Shown here in pieces: positions 1-5,295 of a stretch of DNA of 5,705 nt. The notes under the pieces were generated by a model. That model saw only the letters and a list, made by a program, of their open reading frames with translations, had not been told where the DNA came from and did not search any database. This stretch comes from a bacterium (GTDB lineage Bacteria; Ratteibacteria; UBA8468; B48-G9; JAFGKM01): contig JAGGVW010000018.1 in assembly GCA_021157805.1 (NCBI GenBank), forward strand, positions 1 to 5,705. The letters run 5' to 3'. Within the stretch, counting starts at the first letter, position 1. Every line of letters starts with the position of its first letter. The position numbers were made by a program, and so were the translations under genes.

Positions 1-127
1 GTATAATGTAGTTGTGTAATAGAAATGAAAGATTTGAAAACTTGAGAATAGAAAAGTAAAAGAAAAAAGATAAAGATATAGTTGCAATTAAAAAACTTCT
101 TATGTCGGAATTTTAGAACTTGAACAT

Positions 128-142
128 AAAGTTGACAACTTT
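128..142. repeat. 15-bp palindrome over the rpsB -35 box
   Basis: Positions 128-134 (AAAGTTG) and 136-142 (CAACTTT) are perfect reverse complements around a single central base. The palindrome fully contains the -35 hexamer at 132-137. The symmetry and placement fit a repressor operator, but no regulator is visible in the window and part of the symmetry comes from the TTGACA consensus itself. Confidence 0.5.
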
Positions 143-160
143 CTTTTTATTTTGTAAAAT
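132..160 (+). promoter_or_regulatory. Sigma70-type promoter of the rpsB-tsf cluster
   Basis: A perfect -35 box TTGACA (132-137) is followed by a 17-bp spacer and a -10 box TAAAAT (155-160, 5 of 6 to consensus). Transcription would start near 166-168, giving a 5' leader of only about 25 nt before the rpsB ATG. Such a leader is too short for an elaborate S2-binding autoregulatory structure. The call rests on hexamer match, ideal spacing and position. A 15-bp palindrome lies over the -35 box and could be an operator. Confidence 0.8.
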
Positions 161-192
161 AGATTGAGTTTAAAAGAAGAAAGGATAAATTT

Positions 193-960
193 ATGGAAAT
201 AGAAATTAAAGATTTACTTGAAGCAGGTGTTTATTTTGGGCATCCATCAAGACAGTTTGACCCGAGAGTGAAGCCATATCTTTATGGTAAAAGACAGGGT
301 ATTTATATCATTGATATTGAAAAAACTGTTGAGAAACTGAAAGAAGCAGGTGAATTTCTCAAAAAAATTGCTGGTAGCGGAAAAAAGGTTTTATTTGTTG
401 GCACAAAAAAGCAGGCACAGGCAGTTATAAAGGAAGTAGGTGAAAAATGTGGTATGCCATATGTGAATTATAGGTGGATTGGAGGGACTCTTACGAATTT
501 CAAAGAAGTAAGAAAAAGGATTGAAAGATTGAAAGAAATTGAGGGATATGAAGAATCAGGGAAGATAAATTTATATACAAAAAAAGAGGCCTCTCTTTTA
601 ATAAAGGAAAAAGAGGACTTGTTGAGAAAGTTTGGCGGTATCAGAGATATGGAAGAATACCCTGCAGCACTTGTAGTTGTTGATGTAAAAAGAGAAATGA
701 ATGCTATAAAAGAAGCCCAGAAAACTAATATTCCTGTAGTTGGAATTGTTGATACAAATGGAAATCCTGAAATAGTTGATTATCCAGTCCCTGGAAATGA
801 TGATGGTTTCAAATCAATAAATCTTTTGCTTTCAATCCTTTCTGATTATATAATAGAAGGGAAAAAGGAAGTTGAATATGTTGTAGAAGAAAAAGAGAAG
901 AAAGAAGTAGAAGAGGCCAATGAAGAAAAAGAAGAGATAGAAGAAGAGGAGAAGAAATGA
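193..960 (+). CDS. rpsB: 30S ribosomal protein S2
   Basis: Small-subunit ribosomal protein S2, 255 residues, which binds late to the 30S subunit between head and body. The N-terminal signature is clear: GVYFGHPSRQFDPRVKPYLY at about residues 12-31, followed by the GIYIIDIEKT segment. VLFVGTKKQA, the YRWIGGTLTNF motif (about residues 93-103), FGGIRDME and the late GIVDTNGNPEIVDYPVPGND segment are all typical of the family. The ATG at 193 is preceded by AAGGA at 181-185 with a 7-nt gap, and it sits about 25 nt after the predicted transcription start. The body is of normal length, and residues about 226-255 form a Glu/Lys-rich low-complexity tail. The stop overlaps the tsf start (ATGA), the classic rpsB-tsf arrangement. 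Confidence 0.98.
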   Translation: MEIEIKDLLEAGVYFGHPSRQFDPRVKPYLYGKRQGIYIIDIEKTVEKLKEAGEFLKKIAGSGKKVLFVGTKKQAQAVIKEVGEKCGMPYVNYRWIGGTLTNFKEVRKRIERLKEIEGYEESGKINLYTKKEASLLIKEKEDLLRKFGGIRDMEEYPAALVVVDVKREMNAIKEAQKTNIPVVGIVDTNGNPEIVDYPVPGNDDGFKSINLLLSILSDYIIEGKKEVEYVVEEKEKKEVEEANEEKEEIEEEEKK

Positions 961-1544
961 AAATAGATGTGAAAAAAATAAAGGAATTAAGAGAAAGAAC
1001 ATCTTTGAGTGTTATGGAATGTAAAAAGGCGTTAGAAGAAACTGAAGGAGATCTGGAAAAAGCTCTCCAGATCCTTAAGAAAAAGGGTCTTGAGATGTCA
1101 GAAAAAAAGGCAGAGAGAGAAACAAGAGAAGGTCTTATTGGGGCTTATGTCCATATAAATGGAAAAGTTGGAGCAATGGTAGAAATTAATTGTGAAACTG
1201 ACTTTGTAAGTAGAAATGAAGAATTCAAGGAACTTGTAAAAAATATTTGTTTGCAAATAACCGCAACCAATCCAAAATATCTTGACAGAGAATCAGTGCC
1301 TGAAGAAGAGAAAAATAAAATTAGGGAAGTGGTTAAAGAAGAATTTAAGGATAAAAAGGAAGAAATAATTGAAAGAATTATTGAAGGGAAATTAAATGAC
1401 TTTTATAAAGAAAATGTTCTACTTGACCAGGTTTACATTAAGGATGAAGATATTACTGTGGATGACTATATAAAATCAAAAATTGCAAAACTTGGTGAAA
1501 ATATAAAAATAAAAAGATTTGTAAGATTTGAAATTGGAGAGTAA
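957..1544 (+). CDS. tsf: Translation elongation factor Ts, short form
   Basis: EF-Ts, the guanine-nucleotide exchange factor that releases GDP from EF-Tu. It has 195 residues, close to the compact Thermus-type protein and well short of the roughly 280-residue E. coli form, so one of the duplicated core subdomains and the coiled-coil insertion are probably reduced. The N-terminal UBA-like domain carries LRERTSLSVMECKKALEE (about 11-28). The core carries EGLIGAYVHINGKVGAMVEI followed by the EF-Tu-contacting NCETDFVSRNEEF. The end reads KLGENIKIKRFVRFEIGE, the usual family terminus. The ATG lies in an ATGA overlap with the rpsB stop, and AGAGGAG (945-951) inside the rpsB tail codons serves as ribosome binding site with a 5-nt gap, so translation of the two is probably coupled. 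Confidence 0.98.
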   Translation: MKIDVKKIKELRERTSLSVMECKKALEETEGDLEKALQILKKKGLEMSEKKAERETREGLIGAYVHINGKVGAMVEINCETDFVSRNEEFKELVKNICLQITATNPKYLDRESVPEEEKNKIREVVKEEFKDKKEEIIERIIEGKLNDFYKENVLLDQVYIKDEDITVDDYIKSKIAKLGENIKIKRFVRFEIGE

Positions 1545-1570
1545 AATTAAAAAAGAAAAGAGGAGGAGAT

Positions 1571-1837
1571 ATGGAATTTGAAGTTGGTTATATGCTGGCT
1601 TTAATTATAGTTGGCTTTTCCTTCCTTGGTTTTTTTCTGGCTATGATGATTGATGAAGTTAACAGAAAAAAAGGTGTGATAATTTTTATTCTTTCGCTAA
1701 TCCTTCTGGGATTTGGTGTCTACTATTATTATGTTGTTGGACAGTGGCAAAAGATAAAAGGTGGACCATCTGTGAATAAACTTAACTATTATCTTAATGT
1801 TTACAAACCTTCAGACATATTACCTTATAAGAAGTAA
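1571..1837 (+). CDS. Small two-helix membrane protein, unknown function
   Basis: An 88-residue protein that I do not recognise as a named family. It has two hydrophobic segments, about residues 7-28 and 35-57, joined by a short basic turn (NRKKG). By the positive-inside rule the turn should be cytoplasmic and both ends outside. The tail of about 30 residues after the second helix is polar and Tyr/Lys-rich. A strong Shine-Dalgarno AGGAGG at 1561-1566 precedes the ATG with a 4-nt gap, which supports real translation. It starts 26 bp after tsf and its stop overlaps the start of the next gene (TAATG). The coupling to a secreted transglutaminase-like protein suggests the two work together at the cell envelope; that is inference from context only. 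Confidence 0.8.
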   Translation: MEFEVGYMLALIIVGFSFLGFFLAMMIDEVNRKKGVIIFILSLILLGFGVYYYYVVGQWQKIKGGPSVNKLNYYLNVYKPSDILPYKK

Positions 1838-3693
1838 TGAGACTTTTTAAATTTTGGGTTATTTTTTCTATATTTTTTTCTTTTTGTCTTTTTTCTCAAA
1901 ATAGTTTTTACCAAGGAGATTCTTCTATTTTCCTTCTGGATTATGCAAAAGTTGAGGCATCACCTGATTTTAAAAATGTCTCTTTAATCCATCAGAAAAT
2001 AAAAATAATTGGACAGAAAGGGAAAAAATTTGCAGAATTAAGAATACCTTTTGATTCAGAAAGGCAGAAAGTAAGGATAATATCTGCTTTTACAATAACT
2101 CGTGAAGGAAAGAAATTAAAAGTATCAAGAAATAACATAAGAACAGTCACTCCTGCAAAATTAACTGAATACACTGCTCTTTACCCTGGTATTAAAACAA
2201 TATGTATCAATTTCCCTGGAGTTGAAATAGGGAGTATTGTTGAGTATAAATATAGGATATACACATTTAAACCACTTATAAAAAATCAGTTTTATGATGG
2301 ATTTTATTTTCAATCAAAAACACCATTTGCAGTGTCCAGATATGAATTAAAGGTTCCAAAAGAGATGAAAATTCACATTAAAGAATTTGAAGTTAAACTG
2401 AAAGAAAAAAAGAAATCAGGAGGAAATATAACTTACATATGGGAAAAAAGAAATATTCCATCTCTTTTAGAAGAACCGCTTATGCCTCCTCTATATGAAA
2501 TTGTCCCAAAGGTTTATGTAACAACTTTTAACTCCTGGGAAGAAATTGGAAAATGGTATTATAATCTATCAACAGGGACCTGGAAACCAGACGAAGAAAT
2601 TATAAAAAAAGTTAAAGAATTAACTGAAGGGAAAAACAAAGAGGGAAAAATATCTTCAATATATAACTTTGTATGTCAAAAAGTAAGATATGTTGGTGTT
2701 GAACTTGGAACATACGGATTTAAACCACACAATGCAACTGATGTTTTCCATCTGATGTATGGTGATTGCAAGGATAAAGCAAATCTTATGAAATCAATGC
2801 TTGAAGTTGCTGGAATAAAATCATATTTAACAATTATAAATGCAACAGGTAGAATTGAAAAAGATATTCCCTATCCAGGACAATTCAACCACGCAATCAT
2901 TGCAATAGAAAACGAAGGTAAATTTCTCTTTCTTGACCCAACTTCTGAAGTTTACCGATACCCTCAAATACCACCTTCAGACCAGAACAAATATGTCCTG
3001 ATTGCAAAACCACAACCACTTTTAACAAAAACTCCATTATTTCCACCTGAAAAAAATCTCAGGATAAGAGAAATAAAAGCAAATTTAGATGAAAATGGGG
3101 ATTTAAAAAGTGAAGTAAAAATTGAAACTTCAGGAATTTATGATGCTTCAATGAGGAATAGTTTTAGATACCTTAAAGAAATAGAAAGAGAAAGAGTCCT
3201 TTCTACTGAACTTAACAGAATACTCCCAGGAACCACTCTTCTCTCATTTAAAATAGAAGGGGTTGAAAATTTAGAAAAGAATGTCTCTGAAAATTACTCT
3301 TTCAAAACAAACTCATTTGCTACAAGGATAAAAAATAAAATCATTTTTACACTTGGAATAATTGATAAACTCAGTGATACTTCTATTGTTGCCCTTGAAA
3401 AAAGAAAGTTTCCTTTGAGATTTGGCTATTTAATAAGGAAAGAAGAGGTAATAACATATACGCTCCCTGAAAATTTCAAAGTAGAAATTCTTCCATCATC
3501 TGTTGAAATTAACAGGGACTTTGCCTATTTTAAATATAATATAGAAAGTCATAATGGGAAGATTTATTACCAGAGAGTTTTTGAAATAAAAAAAGACCAG
3601 ATACTTCCCTCTCAGTATAGTGAATTCAGAAACTTTTACAGAACCGTATCAAAAATTGACCGACTTCCAGTTATTCTTACAGAAGTTAAATGA
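1837..3693 (+). CDS. Secreted DUF3857 / transglutaminase-like protein
   Basis: A 618-residue exported protein. Residues 1-20 are a Sec-type signal peptide (MRLFKF, then a Phe/Ile-rich core). A Cys lies near its end but the surrounding residues do not make a good lipobox. Residues about 45-220 resemble the DUF3857 domain, including the IVEYKYRIYTFKPL strand. A transglutaminase-like papain-fold core follows at about 260-375. Its likely catalytic triad is intact: Cys311 in YGDCKDKANLM, His352 in FNHAIIAI and Asp367 in FLDPTSEVY. Residues about 400-618 form a beta-rich C-terminal region of unclear identity. Proteins of this architecture are common in Gram-negative envelopes, but their substrate is generally unknown, so peptidase or crosslinking activity is only inferred. 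The ATG overlaps the previous stop by one base and has no strong ribosome binding site of its own, pointing to translational coupling with the small membrane protein. Confidence 0.9.
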   Translation: MRLFKFWVIFSIFFSFCLFSQNSFYQGDSSIFLLDYAKVEASPDFKNVSLIHQKIKIIGQKGKKFAELRIPFDSERQKVRIISAFTITREGKKLKVSRNNIRTVTPAKLTEYTALYPGIKTICINFPGVEIGSIVEYKYRIYTFKPLIKNQFYDGFYFQSKTPFAVSRYELKVPKEMKIHIKEFEVKLKEKKKSGGNITYIWEKRNIPSLLEEPLMPPLYEIVPKVYVTTFNSWEEIGKWYYNLSTGTWKPDEEIIKKVKELTEGKNKEGKISSIYNFVCQKVRYVGVELGTYGFKPHNATDVFHLMYGDCKDKANLMKSMLEVAGIKSYLTIINATGRIEKDIPYPGQFNHAIIAIENEGKFLFLDPTSEVYRYPQIPPSDQNKYVLIAKPQPLLTKTPLFPPEKNLRIREIKANLDENGDLKSEVKIETSGIYDASMRNSFRYLKEIERERVLSTELNRILPGTTLLSFKIEGVENLEKNVSENYSFKTNSFATRIKNKIIFTLGIIDKLSDTSIVALEKRKFPLRFGYLIRKEEVITYTLPENFKVEILPSSVEINRDFAYFKYNIESHNGKIYYQRVFEIKKDQILPSQYSEFRNFYRTVSKIDRLPVILTEVK

Positions 3694-3794
3694 ACTTTCC
3701 TGGCTTTTTTTAAAAGGATTTTTTATCTCCATATTAAAAGAGCAGGAAGAAAGAAAAATTGTAAGAATAATCAAAAGAAAAATAAATTTTTTCA

Positions 3795-4121
3795 TTATTC
3801 ACCTTCCTTTTCTGAAGTATCAGAGAGATTAAATAAATTCTTTTCGTTTTCTTCTTTCTTTTTTTCTAACCTGATTGTTGGTTTAAAAATAAGTTTATCT
3901 CTCTCAGGAATGATAACTTCCACACCAGTTCTTAGATTTCTTCCAATTTTTCTTTTTCTTTTCTTGAAATAAAAGACACCAAATTTTCTAAGTTCTATCC
4001 TTTCCTTTTTTTCAAATGCTTCAGAAACCACAGAAAGAAATTCATCAACCACTCTTTTTACAAGTGCGCTACTTAATCCAGTTCTTTCAGTTATTTTCTC
4101 AACTATATCTTTTTTTATCAT
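3795..4121 (-). CDS. HU/IHF-family DNA-binding protein
   Basis: A nucleoid protein of 108 residues that would bend and compact DNA as a dimer. The N-terminal helices (MIKKDIVEKITERTGLSSAL) and the turn LRKFGVFYFKKRKRKIGR (about 44-61) match the family. The DNA-embracing beta arm runs through residues about 61-78, with Pro72 in IIPERDKLIFKP at the position of the intercalating proline. Two features are off-type: the usual GRNPxTG reads GRNLRTG, so Pro is replaced by Leu, and the protein ends in an extra, acidic tail of about 18 residues (91-108) beyond the normal 90-residue HU length. The ATG at 4121 follows AAGGAG (4132-4127) with a 5-nt gap. It lies 90 bp downstream of tRNA-Leu on the same strand with no clear terminator between, so cotranscription is possible. 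The family is certain; HU versus IHF is not. Confidence 0.95.
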   Translation of the reverse strand: MIKKDIVEKITERTGLSSALVKRVVDEFLSVVSEAFEKKERIELRKFGVFYFKKRKRKIGRNLRTGVEVIIPERDKLIFKPTIRLEKKKEENEKNLFNLSDTSEKEGE

Positions 4122-4211
4122 TTTTTCTCCTTTTTATTCTAAATTTCTTCTTTCAGTTAAACTTCTTTTTCCCGTTCTTTTTGCTCCATGATGGTCCTTT
4201 TTTAAAGAGCG

Positions 4212-4298
4212 TGCCGGAGGAGGGAGTTGAACCCTCACGGAGTTTAAAGCTCCACCGGATTTTGAGTCCGGCGCGTCTGCCAATTCCGCCACTCCGGC
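4212..4298 (-). tRNA. tRNA-Leu, anticodon CAA
   Basis: An 87-nt tRNA with the long variable arm of a class II tRNA. On the minus strand the acceptor GCCGGAG (4298-4292) pairs with CTCCGGC (4219-4213), followed by discriminator A at 4212. The D arm begins GCGGAATTGGCAGACGC. The anticodon stem CCGGA/TCCGG encloses the loop CTCAAAA, giving anticodon CAA, which reads the UUG codon. The variable arm pairs GGAG with CTCC, and the T arm is GAGGG-TTCAACT-CCCTC. The 3' CCA is not encoded and must be added by the CCA-adding enzyme. There is no intron. The first 15 nt of this gene are part of a direct repeat found again 220 bp upstream. Confidence 0.97.
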
Positions 4299-4402
4299 TC
4301 CTACTAAATTCCTTTGTTTCTACTGCCGCTCTATATTATCCTGAATTCCTCTGTTGGTTACAGTTGTGCTCCGATTTCCTGCTTTTTTACCTCTTTTTTA
4401 TT
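4284..4402 (-). repeat. 119-bp direct repeat, tRNA-proximal copy
   Basis: This segment recurs at 4504-4622, offset by exactly 220 bp, with only three mismatches (4308, 4314 and 4316 against 4528, 4534 and 4536). It includes the first 15 nt of tRNA-Leu (4298-4284) and about 104 bp of its upstream leader. Identity ends at 4283, inside the tRNA D arm, and at 4402 in a T-rich tract. A 12-bp motif, TTTTTACCTCTT on the plus strand, occurs at 4384-4395 and again at 4401-4412, just at the outer edge of this copy. A GATAAT sequence lies in the leader on the minus strand but lacks a good -35 partner. Confidence 0.95.
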
Positions 4403-4503
4403 TTTACCTCTTATTACGGTTTTACTCAATTTTTCAGTTCTCATACGCACCAGCTCGGGCTACTCAAAGATGCTTGTTATTTATTGCTAAATACAGCCCT
4501 CGG
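4403..4503 (-). other. Spacer between repeats, possible structured RNA
   Basis: A 101-bp unique segment separating the two repeat copies, expected to be transcribed leftwards from the promoter at 4620-4648. The inner part, 4440-4503, is about 47% GC by my count, well above the AT-rich flanks, although no protein gene is visible. On the minus strand it holds a perfect 6-bp hairpin, TATTTA-GCAA-TAAATA (4493-4478), with a GNRA-type tetraloop. GGGCT (4499-4495) can pair with AGCCC (4461-4457) around it, and GCATC (4473-4469) can pair with GGTGC (4451-4447), which together would form a pseudoknot. I could not match it to a known RNA family. It shows no similarity to the rest of tRNA-Leu, although it occupies the place where the remainder of a duplicated tRNA would be. 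Confidence 0.4.
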
Positions 4504-4518
4504 TTCCGCCACTCCGGC
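4504..4518 (-). pseudogene. 5' fragment of tRNA-Leu
   Basis: The minus strand reads GCCGGAGTGGCGGAA, identical to nucleotides 1-15 of the intact tRNA-Leu, and is followed by CCGAGGG in place of TTGGCAG. The fragment holds the 5' acceptor strand and the start of the D arm only, so it cannot form a tRNA. The flanking 104-bp leader is duplicated with it, which suggests a remnant of a duplicated tRNA gene or a recombination junction within the tRNA. Confidence 0.75.
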
Positions 4519-4622
4519 TCCTACTAATTTCCTCTATTTCTACTGCCGCTCTATATTATCCTGAATTCCTCTGTTGGTTACAGTTGTGCTCCGATTTCCT
4601 GCTTTTTTACCTCTTTTTTATT
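4504..4622 (-). repeat. 119-bp direct repeat, promoter-proximal copy
   Basis: Second copy of the segment at 4284-4402, with 116 of 119 bases identical. Its upstream edge runs into the -10 box of the promoter at 4620-4648, so transcription would begin inside this copy, near 4613. Its downstream edge is a 15-nt fragment of tRNA-Leu that ends abruptly in the spacer. Together with the spacer it makes a 220-bp unit lying between the promoter and the intact tRNA leader. Confidence 0.95.
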
Positions 4623-4648
4623 ATACCCAAAGATTTTGTCAGTGTCCA
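4620..4648 (-). promoter_or_regulatory. Sigma70-type promoter for tRNA-Leu transcript
   Basis: On the minus strand a perfect -10 box TATAAT (4625-4620) lies 17 bp after TGGACA (4648-4643), which matches the -35 consensus at 5 of 6 positions. Start of transcription is expected near 4613. It lies downstream of the fau stop and points to tRNA-Leu, giving a leader of about 315 nt that contains the distal repeat, the spacer and the proximal repeat; the HU-like gene may be carried on the same transcript. Confidence 0.75.
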
Positions 4649-4716
4649 AATGGTGTGTGTTCCAAGAATAACTTTTTCTATCCGTCCCTTTTATAAGAGG
4701 AAAAATTAACTGATGT

Positions 4717-5295
4717 TTATTCAAGGGAGAAATTATGGAAGTAAAGAATTCTCTTTTCTGTTATTATCAAATCCATTTTGCAATCATTTTCTTCAACAGG
4801 AAGTTTTTCATCTATAACTTGAAAATCAAAAGCAAGAGCAACTTTGAAAATTTTTTTAAAGAGATGGAAAAATCTATCGTAAAAACCGCCTCCCATACCA
4901 ATTCTATTTCCATAGATATCAAAAGCCACTCCGGGTGTTATTGATAAATTTACTACTTCAAAGGCAATAATACTGGATTCTTTTGGCTGTGGAATTTTTT
5001 TAGTAAAATCAATATCAGAAAATGATGAAATCCTTACAGGAATTAAAAAATTATTTTTCCAATCAATTTCAGGAACACAGACAACTCTGCCATTTGAAAG
5101 AAGTGTTTTTATAATTGTATCTGTTCTAACTTCCCTATCAAAGTGAACATAACATAGAAAAACAGAAAAGTTTTTGAAATAAGGACTTTCAAGAAATTTT
5201 TTCTGGACTATCAAACTTTTCTCTTCCCACTCGTCTTTTCTCATCTCCTTTCTTTTTTTCTTCATTATCTCCCTTATTTCTTTTTTCATATTCAT
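4717..5295 (-). CDS. fau: 5-formyltetrahydrofolate cyclo-ligase
   Basis: Converts 5-formyltetrahydrofolate to 5,10-methenyltetrahydrofolate with ATP, returning a storage or side-product folate to the cytoplasmic one-carbon pool. It has 192 residues, the usual family length. The basic N-terminal helix (MNMKKEIREIMKKKRKEM) carries the Lys/Arg residues typical of the phosphate-binding end. The core signature is TPGVAFDIYGNRIGMGGGFY (about 120-139) followed by DRF, and the second motif is ALAFDFQVIDEKLPVEEND (about 153-171). I chose the ATG at 5295 because AAAGGA (5307-5302) lies 6 nt upstream; an in-frame TTG at 5308-5310 lies too close to that site. The start lies 107 bp inside the end of rarA in a different frame, so the two are probably cotranscribed and coupled. 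Confidence 0.95.
   Translation of the reverse strand: MNMKKEIREIMKKKRKEMRKDEWEEKSLIVQKKFLESPYFKNFSVFLCYVHFDREVRTDTIIKTLLSNGRVVCVPEIDWKNNFLIPVRISSFSDIDFTKKIPQPKESSIIAFEVVNLSITPGVAFDIYGNRIGMGGGFYDRFFHLFKKIFKVALAFDFQVIDEKLPVEENDCKMDLIITEKRILYFHNFSLE

Noticed and set aside
1..19. TATAAT at 2-7, or a five-codon gene tail ending in TAA at 17-19
   Set aside because: Any -35 box or preceding codons lie outside the window, so neither reading can be supported.
1992..2174. 60-codon minus-strand ORF in the DUF3857 gene
   Set aside because: Antisense shadow of a well-supported coding region.
3694..3794. Bidirectional terminator between the converging genes
   Set aside because: The stretch is A/T-rich with several T-runs, but I found no stable stem next to them.
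3620..3832. 70-codon plus-strand ORF across the end of the DUF3857 gene
   Set aside because: It starts inside that gene in another frame, runs antisense into the HU-like gene and resembles no protein family.
4495..4520. T-box-like motif in the transcribed leader (GGCGGAACCG on the minus strand)
   Set aside because: It resembles the T-box sequence only loosely, and arises at the join of the tRNA fragment with the spacer; no specifier hairpin or terminator pair is evident.
4016..4564. 182-codon plus-strand ORF over the tRNA region
   Set aside because: It is an antisense reading of tRNA-Leu (the telltale VPEEGVEPSRS translation) and of the repeats, it has no ribosome binding site, and it begins inside the HU-like gene.
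4684..4705. Terminator after fau (imperfect palindrome around CCCTTTTATAAGAGG)
   Set aside because: The stem has a mismatch and wobble, and no T-run follows on the minus strand.
4735..4944. 69-codon plus-strand ORF in fau
   Set aside because: Antisense to the conserved motifs of the cyclo-ligase.
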